Origin: Aureobasidium sp. EXF-3400
Lineage: Eukaryota > Ascomycota > Dothideomycetes > Dothideales > Saccotheciaceae
NCBI GenBank assembly: GCA_024195585.1
Contig: SWBL01000049.1
Coordinates: 1 to 64,000, forward strand
Length of the DNA: 64,000 nt
Direction: 5' to 3'
Shown: positions 20,751-32,842 of the stretch, one piece after another
Numbering within the stretch: position 1 is the first letter of the stretch
Layout: the number at the start of each line of letters is the position of its first letter
The notes under the pieces: model-generated
The model's input: only the letters and a program-made list of their open reading frames with translations
Database searches by the model: none
What the model was told of the DNA's origin: nothing
Position numbers and translations under genes: made by a program

Positions 20751-22402
20751 TTAACCGAACATGGCATCGCCGAGTCTGATGCTGACGGTCTTGGTCTGGA
20801 GGTAGTTGTCCAGAGCAGCCTCACCAAGCTCGCGACCAATACCCTAAGAGTAACAATTAGCAGATGTTTTGACGTGAATAGCACAGATACACATACCGAA
20901 GCCTTGAAGCCACCGAAGGGAAGCTGCCAGTGAAGAGTGTTGTATGTGTTGACCCAAACGGTACCAGCCTTGAGGGCGTTGGAGACCTCAATGGCGGTGT
21001 TGAGGTTGGATGTGTGGACGGCAGCGGCAAGACCGTATGTGGTGTTGTTACCGACGCGGATGGCGTCAGCCTTGTCCTTGAACTTGGCGATCGAGCAAAC
21101 GGGTCCGAAGATCTCTTCTTGCATGATGGACATGTCGTCCTTGACGTCGGCGAAGATGGTGGGCTCGATGAAGTATCCCTCGTTACCCTTACGCTTACCA
21201 CCAGTGACGACGGTGGCACCCTCGTCTTGTCCGGCCTTGATGTATCTGTTTAGATGTTAGTGTGTTGCGCTCAAAGAGGAAGTATCAATGGAAAGACATA
21301 CCCCATGATTCTGTCGAACTGGAGTTGCGAAACCTGAGGACCCTGGAAGGTGTCGGCAGCGAAGGGGTCACCGACAACGTTCTTCTGGGCACGCTCCTTG
21401 AAGCGCTGGACGAACTTGTCGTAGATACCCTCTTGCACGTAAACTCTTGAACCAGCACAGCAGCACTGGCCGTGGTTGAAGAAGATACCAAAGTTGACCC
21501 ATGAAATGGCGTTGTCAATGTCGGCATCGTCGAAGACGATGTTGGGGGACTTGCCACCAAGCTCGAGGGTGACCTTCTTCAGGTTGCTGCCAGCAGCGGC
21601 CTTCATGATTTGTCTTCCGACGAGAGTGGATCCGGTGAAAGCAACCTTGTCAACGTCCATGTGCGAGGCGATGGCAGCACCAGCGATCTTTCCGAAACCA
21701 GAAATGACGTTGACGATACCGGCAGGGAAGCCAGCCTCCTTGCAGAGAGTGGCAGCGTAGAGACCGGACAGAGGAGTCTGTTCGGCGGTCTTGATGACGA
21801 CGGTGTTACCACAGGCAATAGCGGGACCGATCTTCCATGCCCACATGAGGAGGGGGAAGTTCCAGGGAATGATCTGACCACAAACACCGATCTGGAAGGG
21901 TCGTCAATAACTGATTTCCAATGACATTCATGACTTGACTTACGGGCTCCTTTCTGATGTAGTTGAAGGTGTCGGGGCTGGTGTCGACAACCTTACCCTC
22001 GATCTTGTCTGCCCATCCACCGTAGTATCTCAAGCAGCCAGAAGCGGCAGCAACATCACCCTTTGCCATTGTGAAAGCCTTGCCGTTGTCGAGAGACTCA
22101 ATGGCGGCGAGTGTGTCTGATTCTCTGTCAAAGAGGTCGGCGAGCTTGACCAGGAGCTTGCCACGGTCACAGGGAGTGACCTTGCGCCAGTCACCCTCAA
22201 AGGCCTTGCGGGCAGCTGCAACAGCAATGTCGACATCCTTCTCGCTGGCCTCGTGGACCGAGCAGATAACCTTCTCGTTGGAGGGGTTGATGACCTCGAA
22301 AGTCTTGCCGTCAACACCCTTGACGAACTCATTGTTGATGAACAGACCAGTGGGCTGCTCGTACTTGCCCGTGTTCGGGGTCTCAAGTTGGATTGAAGTC
22401 AT
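20751..22402 (-). CDS. Aldehyde dehydrogenase, NAD(P)+
   Basis: Four exons: 22402-21944, 21891-21302, 21245-20897 and 20843-20751 (introns of 52, 56 and 53 bp), giving 496 residues, the usual ALDH length. Motifs include [10 protein letters not shown], the nucleotide site [11 protein letters not shown], the glutamate motif [12 protein letters not shown] and the cysteine motif [12 protein letters not shown], whose middle cysteine (about residue 297) is the expected nucleophile. Late motifs [13 protein letters not shown] and [14 protein letters not shown] are intact. It oxidises aldehydes such as acetaldehyde to acids. The family alone does not say whether it is cytosolic or mitochondrial; no targeting peptide is obvious. 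Confidence 0.95.
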
Positions 22403-23530
22403 GATTGTGGATATATATGTGTGGGTATCTCAAAACACAAAAAACAAGGGAAGAGAAGAACAGGTGGGCAGAAGAGAGGCGGACTCGATCAAGGTATTTG
22501 TACTCAGGGTACTCATCTCTGTAAGCTTCACACATTCTGGGTCCACCGAGCCAGTCTCCACTCGTCCTCGAGCGGGCCATGCCAGATTGGGCTACAAATG
22601 GGAGATGATAGGCGACCGCAGACCTCGGACTCGCGGAGTGTGTTTGGTTAGGCGGGGCAACAGCCAGACTACCCCGCGCGCTGTCCTCTTCTTGGTGTTC
22701 CCGGGGAAGGAACGATGAACCATGCCTGAGTAAGAACCAAAGGCGCTTGAATCAGCCACCACATGTCTGTATCTTCCTGCAGTCGTCAGTCGACATCCGT
22801 TGCTCCTTGAGTCGAGATCTATCTTGCCGAACACAAAGGACCAACTCGATATCTTCTCGCAAGCATTGCCCCAAGATCCCGAATCATGTCAGTGCGTCGA
22901 AACTGCTCGGGTGAGTTGCCTCCGAGGTAAGAGCTGCCACATAATTATTACCAAAGCTCGTTGGACATATTGATCTGAGTGGTCAATGGCAGCCTCGGGT
23001 TACCTCCTGGATTTGAACTGCTATAAGCCGCTTCACCACACCCCTCCCTGATCCTTACAGCTCTTCCCCGTCTCCGCATCTTGTAGGACCCTCACGCAGA
23101 GTTCCGTAAGACCGGCTACCAGCACAATCTTGGCACTCATCTCCAATGCATTGAGAATCCGTATATGCCCGGATCGCATATAGCTTCAAATCTGTGCTAT
23201 CGTTCATTACCTCGCAGTTATCTTGCAGACCCTTTGCACCGACCATATTATTTCCTGTGGGGCGAGCTTCCGCATGGACTTGCCCAAAAGTACACAAGCT
23301 GCGTGTCAAGGTGGCTCGTGGGTCTAGACGCCGTTTTGAGGAGCGGAGGAGCTCTCATTTGTAAGCCAAACCTTCTCCTCACAAGTATCAACATCAAGGT
23401 ACCGTATCGAGATTGCGTCTGCCGCTTTTTGGCAGTCAATTTCGGGGCCCTTCTTGACTGCAAAGGTCCTTCTTGATATATCCCGTCTACTCAATTCTGC
23501 AGGCCTATACGATTCGTTTGTGCTTCTTCC
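22403..23530. other. Intergenic, 1.1 kb
   Basis: Promoter of the aldehyde dehydrogenase gene and 3' flank of the WD40 gene. Several open frames exist but none has splice support or recognisable domains. Confidence 0.45.
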
Positions 23531-25067
23531 TCAAGGGATTTGCCAAAAAGAGAGGACATTGTCAAAAGCGGGCTCTCGCCAAGAGTGCTCTACAGCCACA
23601 CTGGAAGCTCTGCTCGAGGCCGGCGGCTGAATTTGAGCTTCAAATTCTTCGGAATCCTCGTCGTCTGACTCAGGTGGTTCACTGTCTGAATCTTCTTCTG
23701 AGGAATTCGAGTCGGAGTCTGAGCTGGAATCGTCCAAACCCACGAGATGGCTTGGACTGCGACGTTGACCAGACGTGGTTATGAGCATTGGTTCACGACG
23801 ACTGAGGATTGTATTGCTCACGGCAGCTATGTTGGTCGTCAGTACTGGTAAGACGCGGTGGGTCTAGACATGTGCTTACCAGTGCTTGCGTGCAGTGCGA
23901 GGTCTGGCTCTATGCGACCCTCTCTGCTTGTAATGTCTCGCCAGACTCTGACCTTGCCGTCTGTGCCACCAGCCCAGATATCGATCTTTCCATATGCGTC
24001 ATTCGCCAAGTCGAACGAGAGCTTGAGTGTGGTATGAGCTTTTCGGCCAGAGAGGTGACTTAGGCGTTGTCCGGTGTGTCTGATGTCGTAGACAAGCAAA
24101 GCGTCGCTCTGGCGCTCAGCAACAAAGAGGTAGTTCCCACACGGGCTCCAAGCAAGTTGGCTGACACCATTTCCCTTGAGCAGACTATCGTCGGCGTCGT
24201 TGTAACTCAAATCGAAAGCGGCCATAGATTCTCCTTGTCCAGCATTCTCGAACAAGCCTACCTGACGGTTGTATGTGCCTGCAGCCAGGATGTTGTCACT
24301 GGACAGAGCCAGAGAAGACACGATACCGCCAATGCCACTGGCGTCGGCTCCATAAAGTTTCCTTGCCTTGCGGCCTTTTCTCGTTGCACATTCGTACACC
24401 GGACCATCCTGATTGTGTATGTCGAAGACTGCGAGGGTATCTTTTGCGCCTGCGACAAAGTGGTCGTTGTCGACGAAGAGGAGGGATGAAGGGGCGATGT
24501 AGGCTTCGGTGAGGTGGTTCTGCCATGTGTAGGATGCGTGGGTATATGCGAGATCGAGGGCGTTAATCAGACGGATGGGCAAGTCTGGCTGTGAGGTCAA
24601 AAGTAGGGTTGTCGCGGGATTGGTGACGTCGAAAGCAGGATGGAGGGTGAGTGATGTGAGCTTCAACGGCGATGTTGCAGAGCAGTATGGCGAGACTTCA
24701 GCAGGCTTGTCGTCCGAATGGATAGAAGGGCTTGGACAGGTTAGCTAGACAGAGCCATGAAAAAGATAGAAGCAAAGAATGAATGAGAGAAGAAAGAGAA
24801 ATCTACAGGTCCTTACACTGCAAAAGTTCTCAGGATGAGATCCTCGTTATATGTAACTACAGCGGTGCCGTCTGACGAAAGAAGAGCGTGACGGAAGCAG
24901 TTGCTCTCGTCTTTCTGCGGACGAGTCGCAAGGCCGTGAACTTGATCGGCCCAGCCGGGATGCGCTTCGTCGACCGTACAGCGATATTTGTCGCCTGTTG
25001 AAGCGACACATCGTAGAGTCGACTCCCCTGCTACAGCAGCCTCAGCCGCGACGGCATCTTCAGCCAT
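23531..25067 (-). CDS. WD40 protein, WRAP53/TCAB1-like (Swt21 family)
   Basis: Exons 25067-24817, 24730-23880 and 23826-23531 (introns of 86 and 53 bp) give 465 residues. WD-type blades are visible: CFRHALLSSDGTAVVTYNED, YIAPSSLLFVDNDHFVAGA, GIVSSLALSSDNILAAGTYN, NGVSQLAWSPCGNYLFVAER and KIDIWAGGTDGKVRVWRDI. The C-terminus is an acidic Ser/Asp/Glu tract followed by HSWREPAFDNVLSFWQIP. The blade order and the NYLFVAERQSDALLVYDIRH segment fit WRAP53/TCAB1, which handles scaRNAs and telomerase RNA in animals; yeast Swt21 is a splicing-linked relative. It is divergent from HSP10 with 238 bp between start codons. Confidence 0.78.
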
Positions 25068-25305
25068 GACTTTAACAATTGAAGTTTTGCAGAAAGTGCA
25101 AGGGCGGAAGAGATGCGGAAGGGAGGAGCTTTGACCGCCAAACCCCCGGCCGAGGTGAACAGCGGAGCGACAGCGCTGTGCCTGCCCTTCTGGAATTTTC
25201 CATCGACAGCAATACATCAACCGCCATCTTCCTACTACCACAAACATCTAACAAGCTCATCTCCCTCTTGTCCAATCCACCCTCGTCGCATCCTCCACCG
25301 CCAAA
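25068..25305. promoter_or_regulatory. Bidirectional promoter, WRAP53-like / HSP10
   Basis: Only 238 bp separate the two ATGs, so both core promoters and leaders must lie here. The right part is a CT-rich leader before the HSP10 ATG. No clear heat-shock element array was confirmed. Confidence 0.6.
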
Positions 25306-25772
25306 ATGGTACATCCACACCACTCGCCCCCAACACCGCGCAAAGCTCTAGACTAACAATCACTCAGTCCACCATCGCCGCCAAGTCCATCAAGGCCCTC
25401 GCACCCCTCCTCGACCGCGTCCTCGTCCAGCGCATCAAGGCCGAGACCAAGACTGCCGGTGGCATCTTCCTCCCCGAGTCCGCCGTCAAGGAGCTCAACG
25501 AAGCAAAGGTCCTCGCCGTTGGCCCCGGTGCCTTTGACCGCGATGGAAAGCGCATTGCTCCTTCCGTCCAGCCCGGCGACAAGGTTTTGATTCCTCAGTT
25601 TGGTGGTTCGCCCATCAAGGTTGGTGAGGACGAGTACTCGCTTTTCCGCGATCACGAGTAAGTTGCGCTCCTTGCGTTGCGATGTGTCTCTAGACGCTGC
25701 TTTGCGATTAAGGTGCTTGGACATTGAACGCTGACTGAGGGCAACAGGCTTTTGGCCAAGATCAACGAGTAA
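25306..25772 (+). CDS. hsp10: 10-kDa mitochondrial chaperonin HSP10
   Basis: Exons 25306-25308, 25368-25657 and 25748-25772 (introns of 59 and 90 bp) give 105 residues. The first exon is the ATG alone, followed at once by the donor. Family motifs are clear: LLDRVLVQRIKAETKTAGGI, mobile-loop FLPESAVKELNEAKVLAVGP, and GDKVLIPQFGGSPIKVGEDE followed by YSLFRDHELLAKINE. It is the co-chaperonin lid of mitochondrial HSP60. The last exon encodes only the final eight residues, starting within the E of DHE. Confidence 0.96.
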
Positions 25773-26106
25773 ACTTATGATACCCCCTTGAGATCCTCCT
25801 CTCCACGACTATACTCCCAAAAATCACATACCGCGCATATACTTGTATCAACACATTCCACCACCATTTTGACGAAACCTCGAAACCACTTTCAAGCTTG
25901 CAAGAGAAGAGAGAAAAGTCCCGTCTTTGTAGTCATAGCAATATTCTTCTTTCTTGTTGTATTCTATCAGCAAACCTTTCCCAAACTTTTGCCAAATGCC
26001 TGATATGCCAATCAATGCTTTCTATGCCTTTTCGCCTCGTCTATTCAACTTGACACTCCAAACTTCTTCCATGCATCCTCATCAACAATACTCCTGGCCG
26101 TTTGCT
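25773..26106. other. Intergenic, convergent HSP10 / PRMT5
   Basis: 3' UTR material of two converging genes, AT-rich. No gene seen. Confidence 0.5.
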
Positions 26107-28624
26107 CTACATCAAACACCCATTCTTAATAGACGAATGCAACTCGCTGGCAGCAACGCGTTGACGAACTCCATTGATGGAAACAAACACTTCGACCTGC
26201 CATTCGTACCACACTTTTCTGTCATCAGTTTGTCTCCACATGGAAACTTCGATCTCCGAGGCCGTGGGGATGGTAAGAGGAGTCTGTCATATCTCGATTA
26301 GCAAACTTTTCCAATAGCTCGAAGGGTGTAAAGAGGGGGGGGGGGGGGGTGGCATACCTTCAAAGGGAAGAAAATCGGGAACCAAGAAATCATATCCTTG
26401 CTCTTTGCCTCCATGGTATTGGGATTAATACTCAATTCAACGGGTTTCTTGCTCTTATCCTCGGGTGTGTAGAGAACAGTTTCGAAGTATCCGCCTAGAC
26501 CGTGACAGACACCTCTAGTCGAGGCTGTGAAGCGCAAATGGCAGAATCGCGCATTGTGTTCGTTCCAACCATCTCCACCTACCATACCACTACCGCCAGC
26601 TTGTACACTGCCTCCCCTGCGAAGAGCAGATTGCTGCAAAATGGAGGTAGGCAAAGGATGAGTAAACTCCCAAGCTGTCTGAATATCCGGCTTTTCTGAG
26701 GCAGCAGAGATGCACAGGTCATCGTATTGATGTAACATAGTTACATAAGGCAACTCCCACTTATCCTTATCAGCATCACCTCTTCCCAACAAATCAGCAT
26801 AGATTTCAGGGTGTGCGATGGGGGTAAAGTGGGCTGTGTAAGATGTAGGTACACTGACACCATGTTCAGGGTGCAAAACATGTTGTACGCCATCCAAGCA
26901 TTCGGGACTGAGTTCGTTGTCTGCGAAACTACCCAGCAGTTCTGAAACCAGAATGTCTACTTTGGCGGGTGTAGCGTCGGCAGAGAGAATGGGACCTTTC
27001 CAAGCGCGCATATCAGTTTTTACCACCGTGACGCGTTTGTTCCAGAGTGGATCGGTGAGGTTACGGCGTTGAAGCAACACATAAGCGTTAGGGTTTTTCT
27101 CTACCGCCCATTGCTGAACAGGGATTCCAGTGCTGGCAGAAGCTTTCAAACAGCGGGTTACCAAAGGTCCACGACCAGCTCCCACCACAGCAACAATAAT
27201 CGGTCGTTGCAATTTCTTATGCAAGTCTTTGAGGGCAGCGGCAACAGCACGTTCATACCACTCATACTTGATAGGATCTTTTTCGAAAACCTCATAAGTG
27301 ATGGATTCGAGATTGTCGGTTAGGGGCTGCAAAGGCGATTGCAGGAAATCTTGGTATCCGGCTGCGAAGCGGTCGATGATGGGGCGAGGGGGTTGAGTGC
27401 GTTGGAGATGACGCATGTAACTCAGGTAGGGAGTTAGATCCTTGGGTTTTTGGTTCTGTTGCTGTTTGCGCTTTGATTGGGATTGAGCTGGAGTGGGGAG
27501 GTCCGGGGAGGTGGATCTGTTGGGGAGGTTGACGGGCATGCCTGGGTGGTCTTGGCCGGGGATGGGACCGACGTCGGAAAGAATGATCCAGGGGACGGTC
27601 TTGAGGCGCATGTAGCGGGTGAGTAGAGCCTGGATAGGCTTGTTCAACACAGGGAAGCCCTTTGCATTATCAACAAAGGTCGACTTGGGAAGCATCAAAG
27701 TACGCAGAGGCTCAGAGAACCAACGCGATTGGATTGCTGAAGAAGGCAACTTCTGAGGGATCTCAAGGGCGACGGTGAGTCTAGGGTGGTATTTGCAAGT
27801 CGATCTGATCAAGTCCCAAGTATCCCACGACCAGAGAGCGTCGGTTGCGACTGATTGGAGGGATTTGAATGAGTCTCTTGCGCGGCCAGCAAGACTCAAT
27901 CCATCCTGAGATGCTTTGCTCTCAGTAGGCTGCATGGGAAGCAAGATCTGCAAGTTGATATACGGGCCAACCTCCAGCGAGTGCCAGATAGCTCTAGCGT
28001 ACTGGCTAACCACCGAAGAAGCCTCGAGGTTAGGTCCTTGGATCATGATGTTGTTGACACCGCAGAAAGCAGCGTAAGCAACTTCATGGTTGAAAACTTG
28101 ACGAGAAACATGGGCAATCACCGGGTCAGGAGAGGCAAGATCGATCCAGGTACTCGTGCAACAGATCATGGTGCTGACGTACTCATCAGGTACAAGATTT
28201 GTGTCTTCGGGGGTGAGAGGTGCAACAAGAGGGTAAGGCACAGCGTTTGCGTCAGAAGATACCGATACGGCCTCGAAGTATGCGTCTACCAATGCCAGGG
28301 TTCGTGCTTGGAATCCAGGAGATGTGATGGGTCTGGTCATCATATCATACTGTGATATTTGTTAGCCTATTCTTTTTTGACCATCTCTGAATGAAACATC
28401 GTGTCATAGGAAGTTCGTGGGTTCAATCTCATCGTAACTCCATAATGCCAATACAAGTATCTTCGCTACCTAGACAAAAAGAAGATCAAAAAACTTACGC
28501 CGGCATCCTGAGCCTGGTTTCCCAACTCGGTCGTAACAGGCACAGTTCTCTTCGTCTCATGTTGTCCAATATAGAAATAGGTATTTTGCTGCTCCGGTGG
28601 AGCGACTCCAGGTAGGGTCTCCAT
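26107..28624 (-). CDS. skb1: Protein arginine methyltransferase PRMT5 (Skb1/Hsl7 type)
   Basis: Exons 28624-28499, 28349-26358 and 26283-26107 (introns of 149 and 74 bp) give 764 residues. The N-terminal TIM-barrel region is followed by the SAM-binding motif VAVVGAGRGPLVTRCLKAS, the double-E loop in VSELLGSFADNELSPE and a beta-barrel dimerisation domain. The last exon was placed by phase and conservation: ...FFPLK joins TPLTIPTASEIEVSMWRQTD, KVWYEWQVE and a GCLM C-terminus. PRMT5 makes symmetric dimethylarginine on Sm proteins and histones. The last intron contains a 15-bp G run on the plus strand beside its donor. Without splicing the frame ends in a spurious proline tail. Confidence 0.94.
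26335..26349 (+). repeat. G15 homopolymer within the last PRMT5 intron
   Basis: Fifteen consecutive G residues on the plus strand (C15 in the transcript), 8 nt downstream of the intron donor. Confidence 0.9.
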
Positions 28625-29851
28625 TCTCTAGGTCGTCAAAGGGTGAGGAATATGTTGATGCTCTCAATGGCGTTCATTAAGGTCGCAGGAAATTTCGGGC
28701 GTGCCAAGGTTTTTGGATGTTTGGCGTTTGGAGGACAACCCTGTCTTAAACACAAACCAAACAAACGACCTTTCAAGCGCTCAAATACCAGATAACTGTG
28801 CCTGGTCAGCATCAGAAGAACGCTTACCAAAAGGTCTAACATAATCTAAGATTCTACAATAATCGATTTGAAATGTTGAATCAGATAAGTCTGCCAGAAC
28901 CATGCTTGTGCTTCGGAACCTCCTACAGTCTCGAGGTGTTCTAACATCTCACAACTCATGCACCACTAAGGACCGCAGGGTATGATGAATGAAGGAGGCT
29001 TGGCTCGGGCATACTCAGTACCTAAGTTGAGTGCTGGACGTCGAATATTAGACATATTGACTGTCCAACATGATGGATATCATGATCATCTCGTTTCGGC
29101 ACAGGCGCCGATCTGTGTTTGCAACAAGCATCAGTCCCACTCTGCATTCGATAGCAACAGCGATGCCATCCAGAATTACATGACACCGTATCCCACCGTA
29201 TCGCGACACAGCATATGTTTCCAAGCATTCCCAGCTGAACTTTCGTTCGTATCAACCGACTGTTTTCCAGAACTCTGTAACCTTTCACAAGACTTGTCTC
29301 TTGGATCCTTGACATTTCGAGAGCCGTTTGATTAATGCTTGAAATGAGCTAAGCTTCCACCTCCCGGCTTCCTCGGCATCTAACCTCGACCCCTCCATGC
29401 CAGCCTCTCCGCTTCCCACAGCACACGACCATCGCAACTGCCGCTCTTCACGGTCACCGCTGCATCACTGAATCAGGTCTCTTGAGTCGTGGGAAGATAC
29501 ACAGGCTATGTACCCGCCAGAAAGATCTCTAGCCGACCTGGTCGTGAACTTCCCCGGACCTTCCCCTCATTGAACCATGCCAAGATGAGGAGAATAAGCT
29601 CGATATATCACGAGTCAATATATTTTTCCTTGATGAACACCTTCGAGCCATAGGAGGTTACATCATGAGGCGTTCTTGCAATGGTATGGAGGTTCCTTCA
29701 GTATGCAGACTCTAGTCATGCATTGCCATACCCCTCTTCCAGCGGGATCGTGGAGAGAGATGTCCCGAGTTGGCGATGCTATAAAAGGTAGGTCGCGAAG
29801 TACCTTGATGAGAAACAAGACAATTTCAGCTTCAAACTCTTTCACGAGAAG
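28625..29851. promoter_or_regulatory. Divergent intergenic, PRMT5 / GH3 glucosidase
   Basis: A 1.2-kb region with no convincing gene. It contains the promoters of both divergent genes, including the TATA-like element listed separately. Confidence 0.5.
29780..29787 (+). promoter_or_regulatory. TATA-like box of GH3 gene
   Basis: TATAAAAG lies 72 bp before the ATG at 29852, a plausible spacing for a regulated fungal promoter. Confidence 0.5.
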
Positions 29852-32842
29852 ATGCATCGTCCATTGAACACAATTGCTGTGGCTCTGGCCGCCATTGGTC
29901 TTGCCGGAGCACAGAACAGCAGCTGGAATCACAATCTTTTCGCCTCGAGTCCACCAGTATATCCAAGTCGTAAGCCTCCACTTCCTTGAGTTTTCAAATC
30001 ATTTGCCTTTAGTCAACGGCGAAGCTATCAGCCATACTCAATGGGCAACACCTTCTGACTGATCACAGCGGAAACTGCTGGCATTGGCTGGGAGACTGCT
30101 TTGGCTCAAGCAGAGGCCTTCCTAGCCAACCTCACCTTGGAAGAGAAAGCTGGACTGGTCACAGGTGAGACAGATCAATCCAAGCACTACGACATCAGCT
30201 CACAGACTCGTGTCCAGGCTCTGCTGGACCTTGCGTAGGCAACATTGCTCCTATCGAGCGTCTAGGTTTCGATGGTAAGCTCCACCACATCTGACACATC
30301 TTTCTCAAAGCCCGTTCACTGATCAATCGTACAGGACTCTGCTTGCAGGACGGCCCTCTGGCCATCAGACAGGCGACCTACGCTTCGGTGTTCCCTGCCG
30401 GGCTGACAGCTGCAGCTTCGTGGGACAAGGGACTCATCTACACTAGAGGATTGTACATGGCTCAAGAATTCAGAGGCAAGGGAGCCAATATCGCTTTGGG
30501 ACCTGTCGTTGGACCCTTGGGTGAGTTGGACATGTTCTTACATGTGAATGTGTCAACTACTTACAATCGAAATAGGTCGCAACGGCCGCGGTGGGCGTAA
30601 CTGGGAAGGTAAGAGATGGTCAGATCCGTTCAGTGAATCAACACTGACGGTCTCGTAGGCTTCTCACCTGATCCATACCTTACTGGTGTTGCCGTTGAAC
30701 AGACGATCTGGGGCATGCAGTCTGCAGGAGTCCAAGCTTGTGTCAAACGTAAGTCCATACCATAGCCACTCTTGAACGCCAGGATACTGATCTCTTACAG
30801 ACTACATCGGAAACGAACAAGAGACTCAACGCAATCCGTCCACTCGCAATGGAACGACTATTCAGGCAGTCTCGTCGAACATCGATGACCGAACTATGCA
30901 TGAAGTTTACTCTTGGCCTTTCGCCAACGCCGTCCGAAGCGGTGTCTCTTCAGTCATGTGTTCTTACAACAGACTTAATGGTTCCTATGGCTGTGCGAAT
31001 TCTAAAACACTGAATGGCATTCTCAAAGAGGAGTTCGGCTTCCAAGGTTACATTATGAGCGATTGGGGTGTAAGTGTAACATCATAGCCTGTATGAACGG
31101 CGTGCTGACTGTCGCAGGCTACCCACAGTGGAGTGGCATCGATCAACGCAGGTCTCGATATGGAGTACGTAAGGCGAGGGTACGGATAGCACAGATCAAG
31201 AGCCATTAGATGGCTCTTGATCCGTCGTCTGTACCTTAATCTTCTCCTTTACAGAAACTATGCTAACTGTACCTTAAGCATGCCGGGTACCATTGGGTTC
31301 GTTGCCGGAGGTAATAGCTTCTTCGGTGGCAACATTACTACTGCCGTCAACAATGGTTCCCTCTCTGAAGCTCGTCTCGATGACATGATCAAGCGTATCA
31401 TGACACCGTACTTCCATCTCAAGCAAGATACCGGCTACCCTCCGATTGATCCAAGTGGAGCGGTCAATGGCTTTTTCGGCGCTGCCGCTTTGACTGTCGA
31501 CTTTCCTCTTGGTTCGGTTGCAAATGTTGATGTTCGTGCGAACCATGCCACACTGATCAGGGAACTCGGATCTGCTGGTACTGTTCTGCTGAAAAATGTC
31601 AACGGTACTTTGCCGCTGAAGGCACCGAAGAATATTGCCGTTCTAGGTAACGATGCTGGTGATCTGATCAATGGCGAATACTTCGCCACCACACCTTACT
31701 CGCAAAACGCGCTCGGATATGGTAAGCCACACCACTTGAGTTGATTATTCGAGCTATTACTGACTCCTTAAACAGAGTATGGCACGCTTCCTGTTGGAGG
31801 CGGTTCGGGAACCGGACGCATGTCCTACCTAGTTGATCCCCTCACCGCGATTAAAGCCCGAGCTGCACAAGATGGCACTTTAGTACAATGGATCCTTAAC
31901 AACACATTGCTGTCGACACCTCGTGGTCTTGCAGGCCTCCAACCATCGCCACCTGATGTCTGCCTTGTCTTCCTGAAGACTTGGGCTCAAGAAGGCATCG
32001 ATCGAAGCACACTTCTGGCAGACTGGAACTCAACCGCAGTCGTTAATTCAGTAGCCAGCGTCTGTAACAACACTGTTGTCATAACTCATTCGGGTGGACT
32101 GAATGTTCTACCTTGGGCCAACAACCCCAATGTTACTGCAATTCTGGCAGCGCATCTCCCGGGTACTGAAACCGGCAATGCTATCGTGGATGTTCTCTAC
32201 GGCGATGTCAACCCTAGCGGCAAACTGCCTTATACCATTGGCAAAACTCAGGAAGATTACGCCTTTGCCGATATCACCAACAGTACTGCTTTGGCTACCA
32301 CTACCGATCCCAACGCTTGGCAATCAGACTTTGAGGAAGGTCTTCTGATCGACTACCGCCACTTTGACTACTACAATCAAAGCGTCCAGTACGAGTTTGG
32401 CTTTGGTCTTTCCTACTCAACCTTTGATATCTCGTCTTTGAGTGTCAGCAAAGTTTATGGTGGTTACAACATCAGCAGCACTCCTCCCCCTGCCAAGACC
32501 ATTCCGGGTGGCAACCCTACTCTCTGGGATGTTCTCTACCGAGCTACAGTGACCGTGTCAAACACAGGTGATGTTGGCGGTGCTACTGTCCCACAGCTGT
32601 ATTTGTCACTCCCTCAGATCCCTGGCGAAGATCCTACACCGCTTCAGGTACTTCGTGGATTCGAGAAGGTTAGCTTACAACCAGGGCAGAGCACGGTAGT
32701 CAACTTTGACCTCACTAGACGCGATCTCAGTTATTGGAGCGTGTTCCAACAGGAATGGGTCATCGCCGGAGGAGAAATTGGAATTTCGGTCGGCTTGAGC
32801 AGTAGGGACTTCAAAGCGACCTCTTCGATTAGGGTCCTCTGA
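29852..32842 (+). CDS. Secreted GH3 beta-glucosidase
   Basis: Ten exons: 29852-29969, 30069-30164, 30218-30274, 30335-30520, 30576-30608, 30659-30748, 30801-31069, 31118-31164, 31279-31721 and 31776-32842, giving 801 residues. The signal peptide is [22 protein letters not shown]3 motifs follow in order: [50 protein letters not shown], the nucleophile motif [13 protein letters not shown] (Asp about residue 281) and GLDMDMPG. The second domain has [14 protein letters not shown] and a C-terminal fibronectin-III-like domain ([14 protein letters not shown]). It releases glucose from cellobiose or other beta-glucosides outside the cell. Intron 8 contains a perfect 13-bp hairpin. Confidence 0.93.
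31194..31222 (+). repeat. Perfect 13-bp inverted repeat in GH3 intron 8
   Basis: GATCAAGAGCCAT, a 3-nt loop (TAG), then ATGGCTCTTGATC. It lies inside the 114-bp intron 31165-31278, between the donor and the branch motif TGCTAAC. Confidence 0.9.

Noticed and set aside
28420..28440. B-box-like GGGTTCAATCTC in PRMT5 intron 1
   Set aside because: No A box or cloverleaf pairing around it.
31065..31280. Possible broken GH3 frame between the nucleophile motif and GLDM
   Set aside because: Explained by two introns (31070-31117 and 31165-31278); the second has a good TGCTAAC branch site 11 nt before its acceptor.
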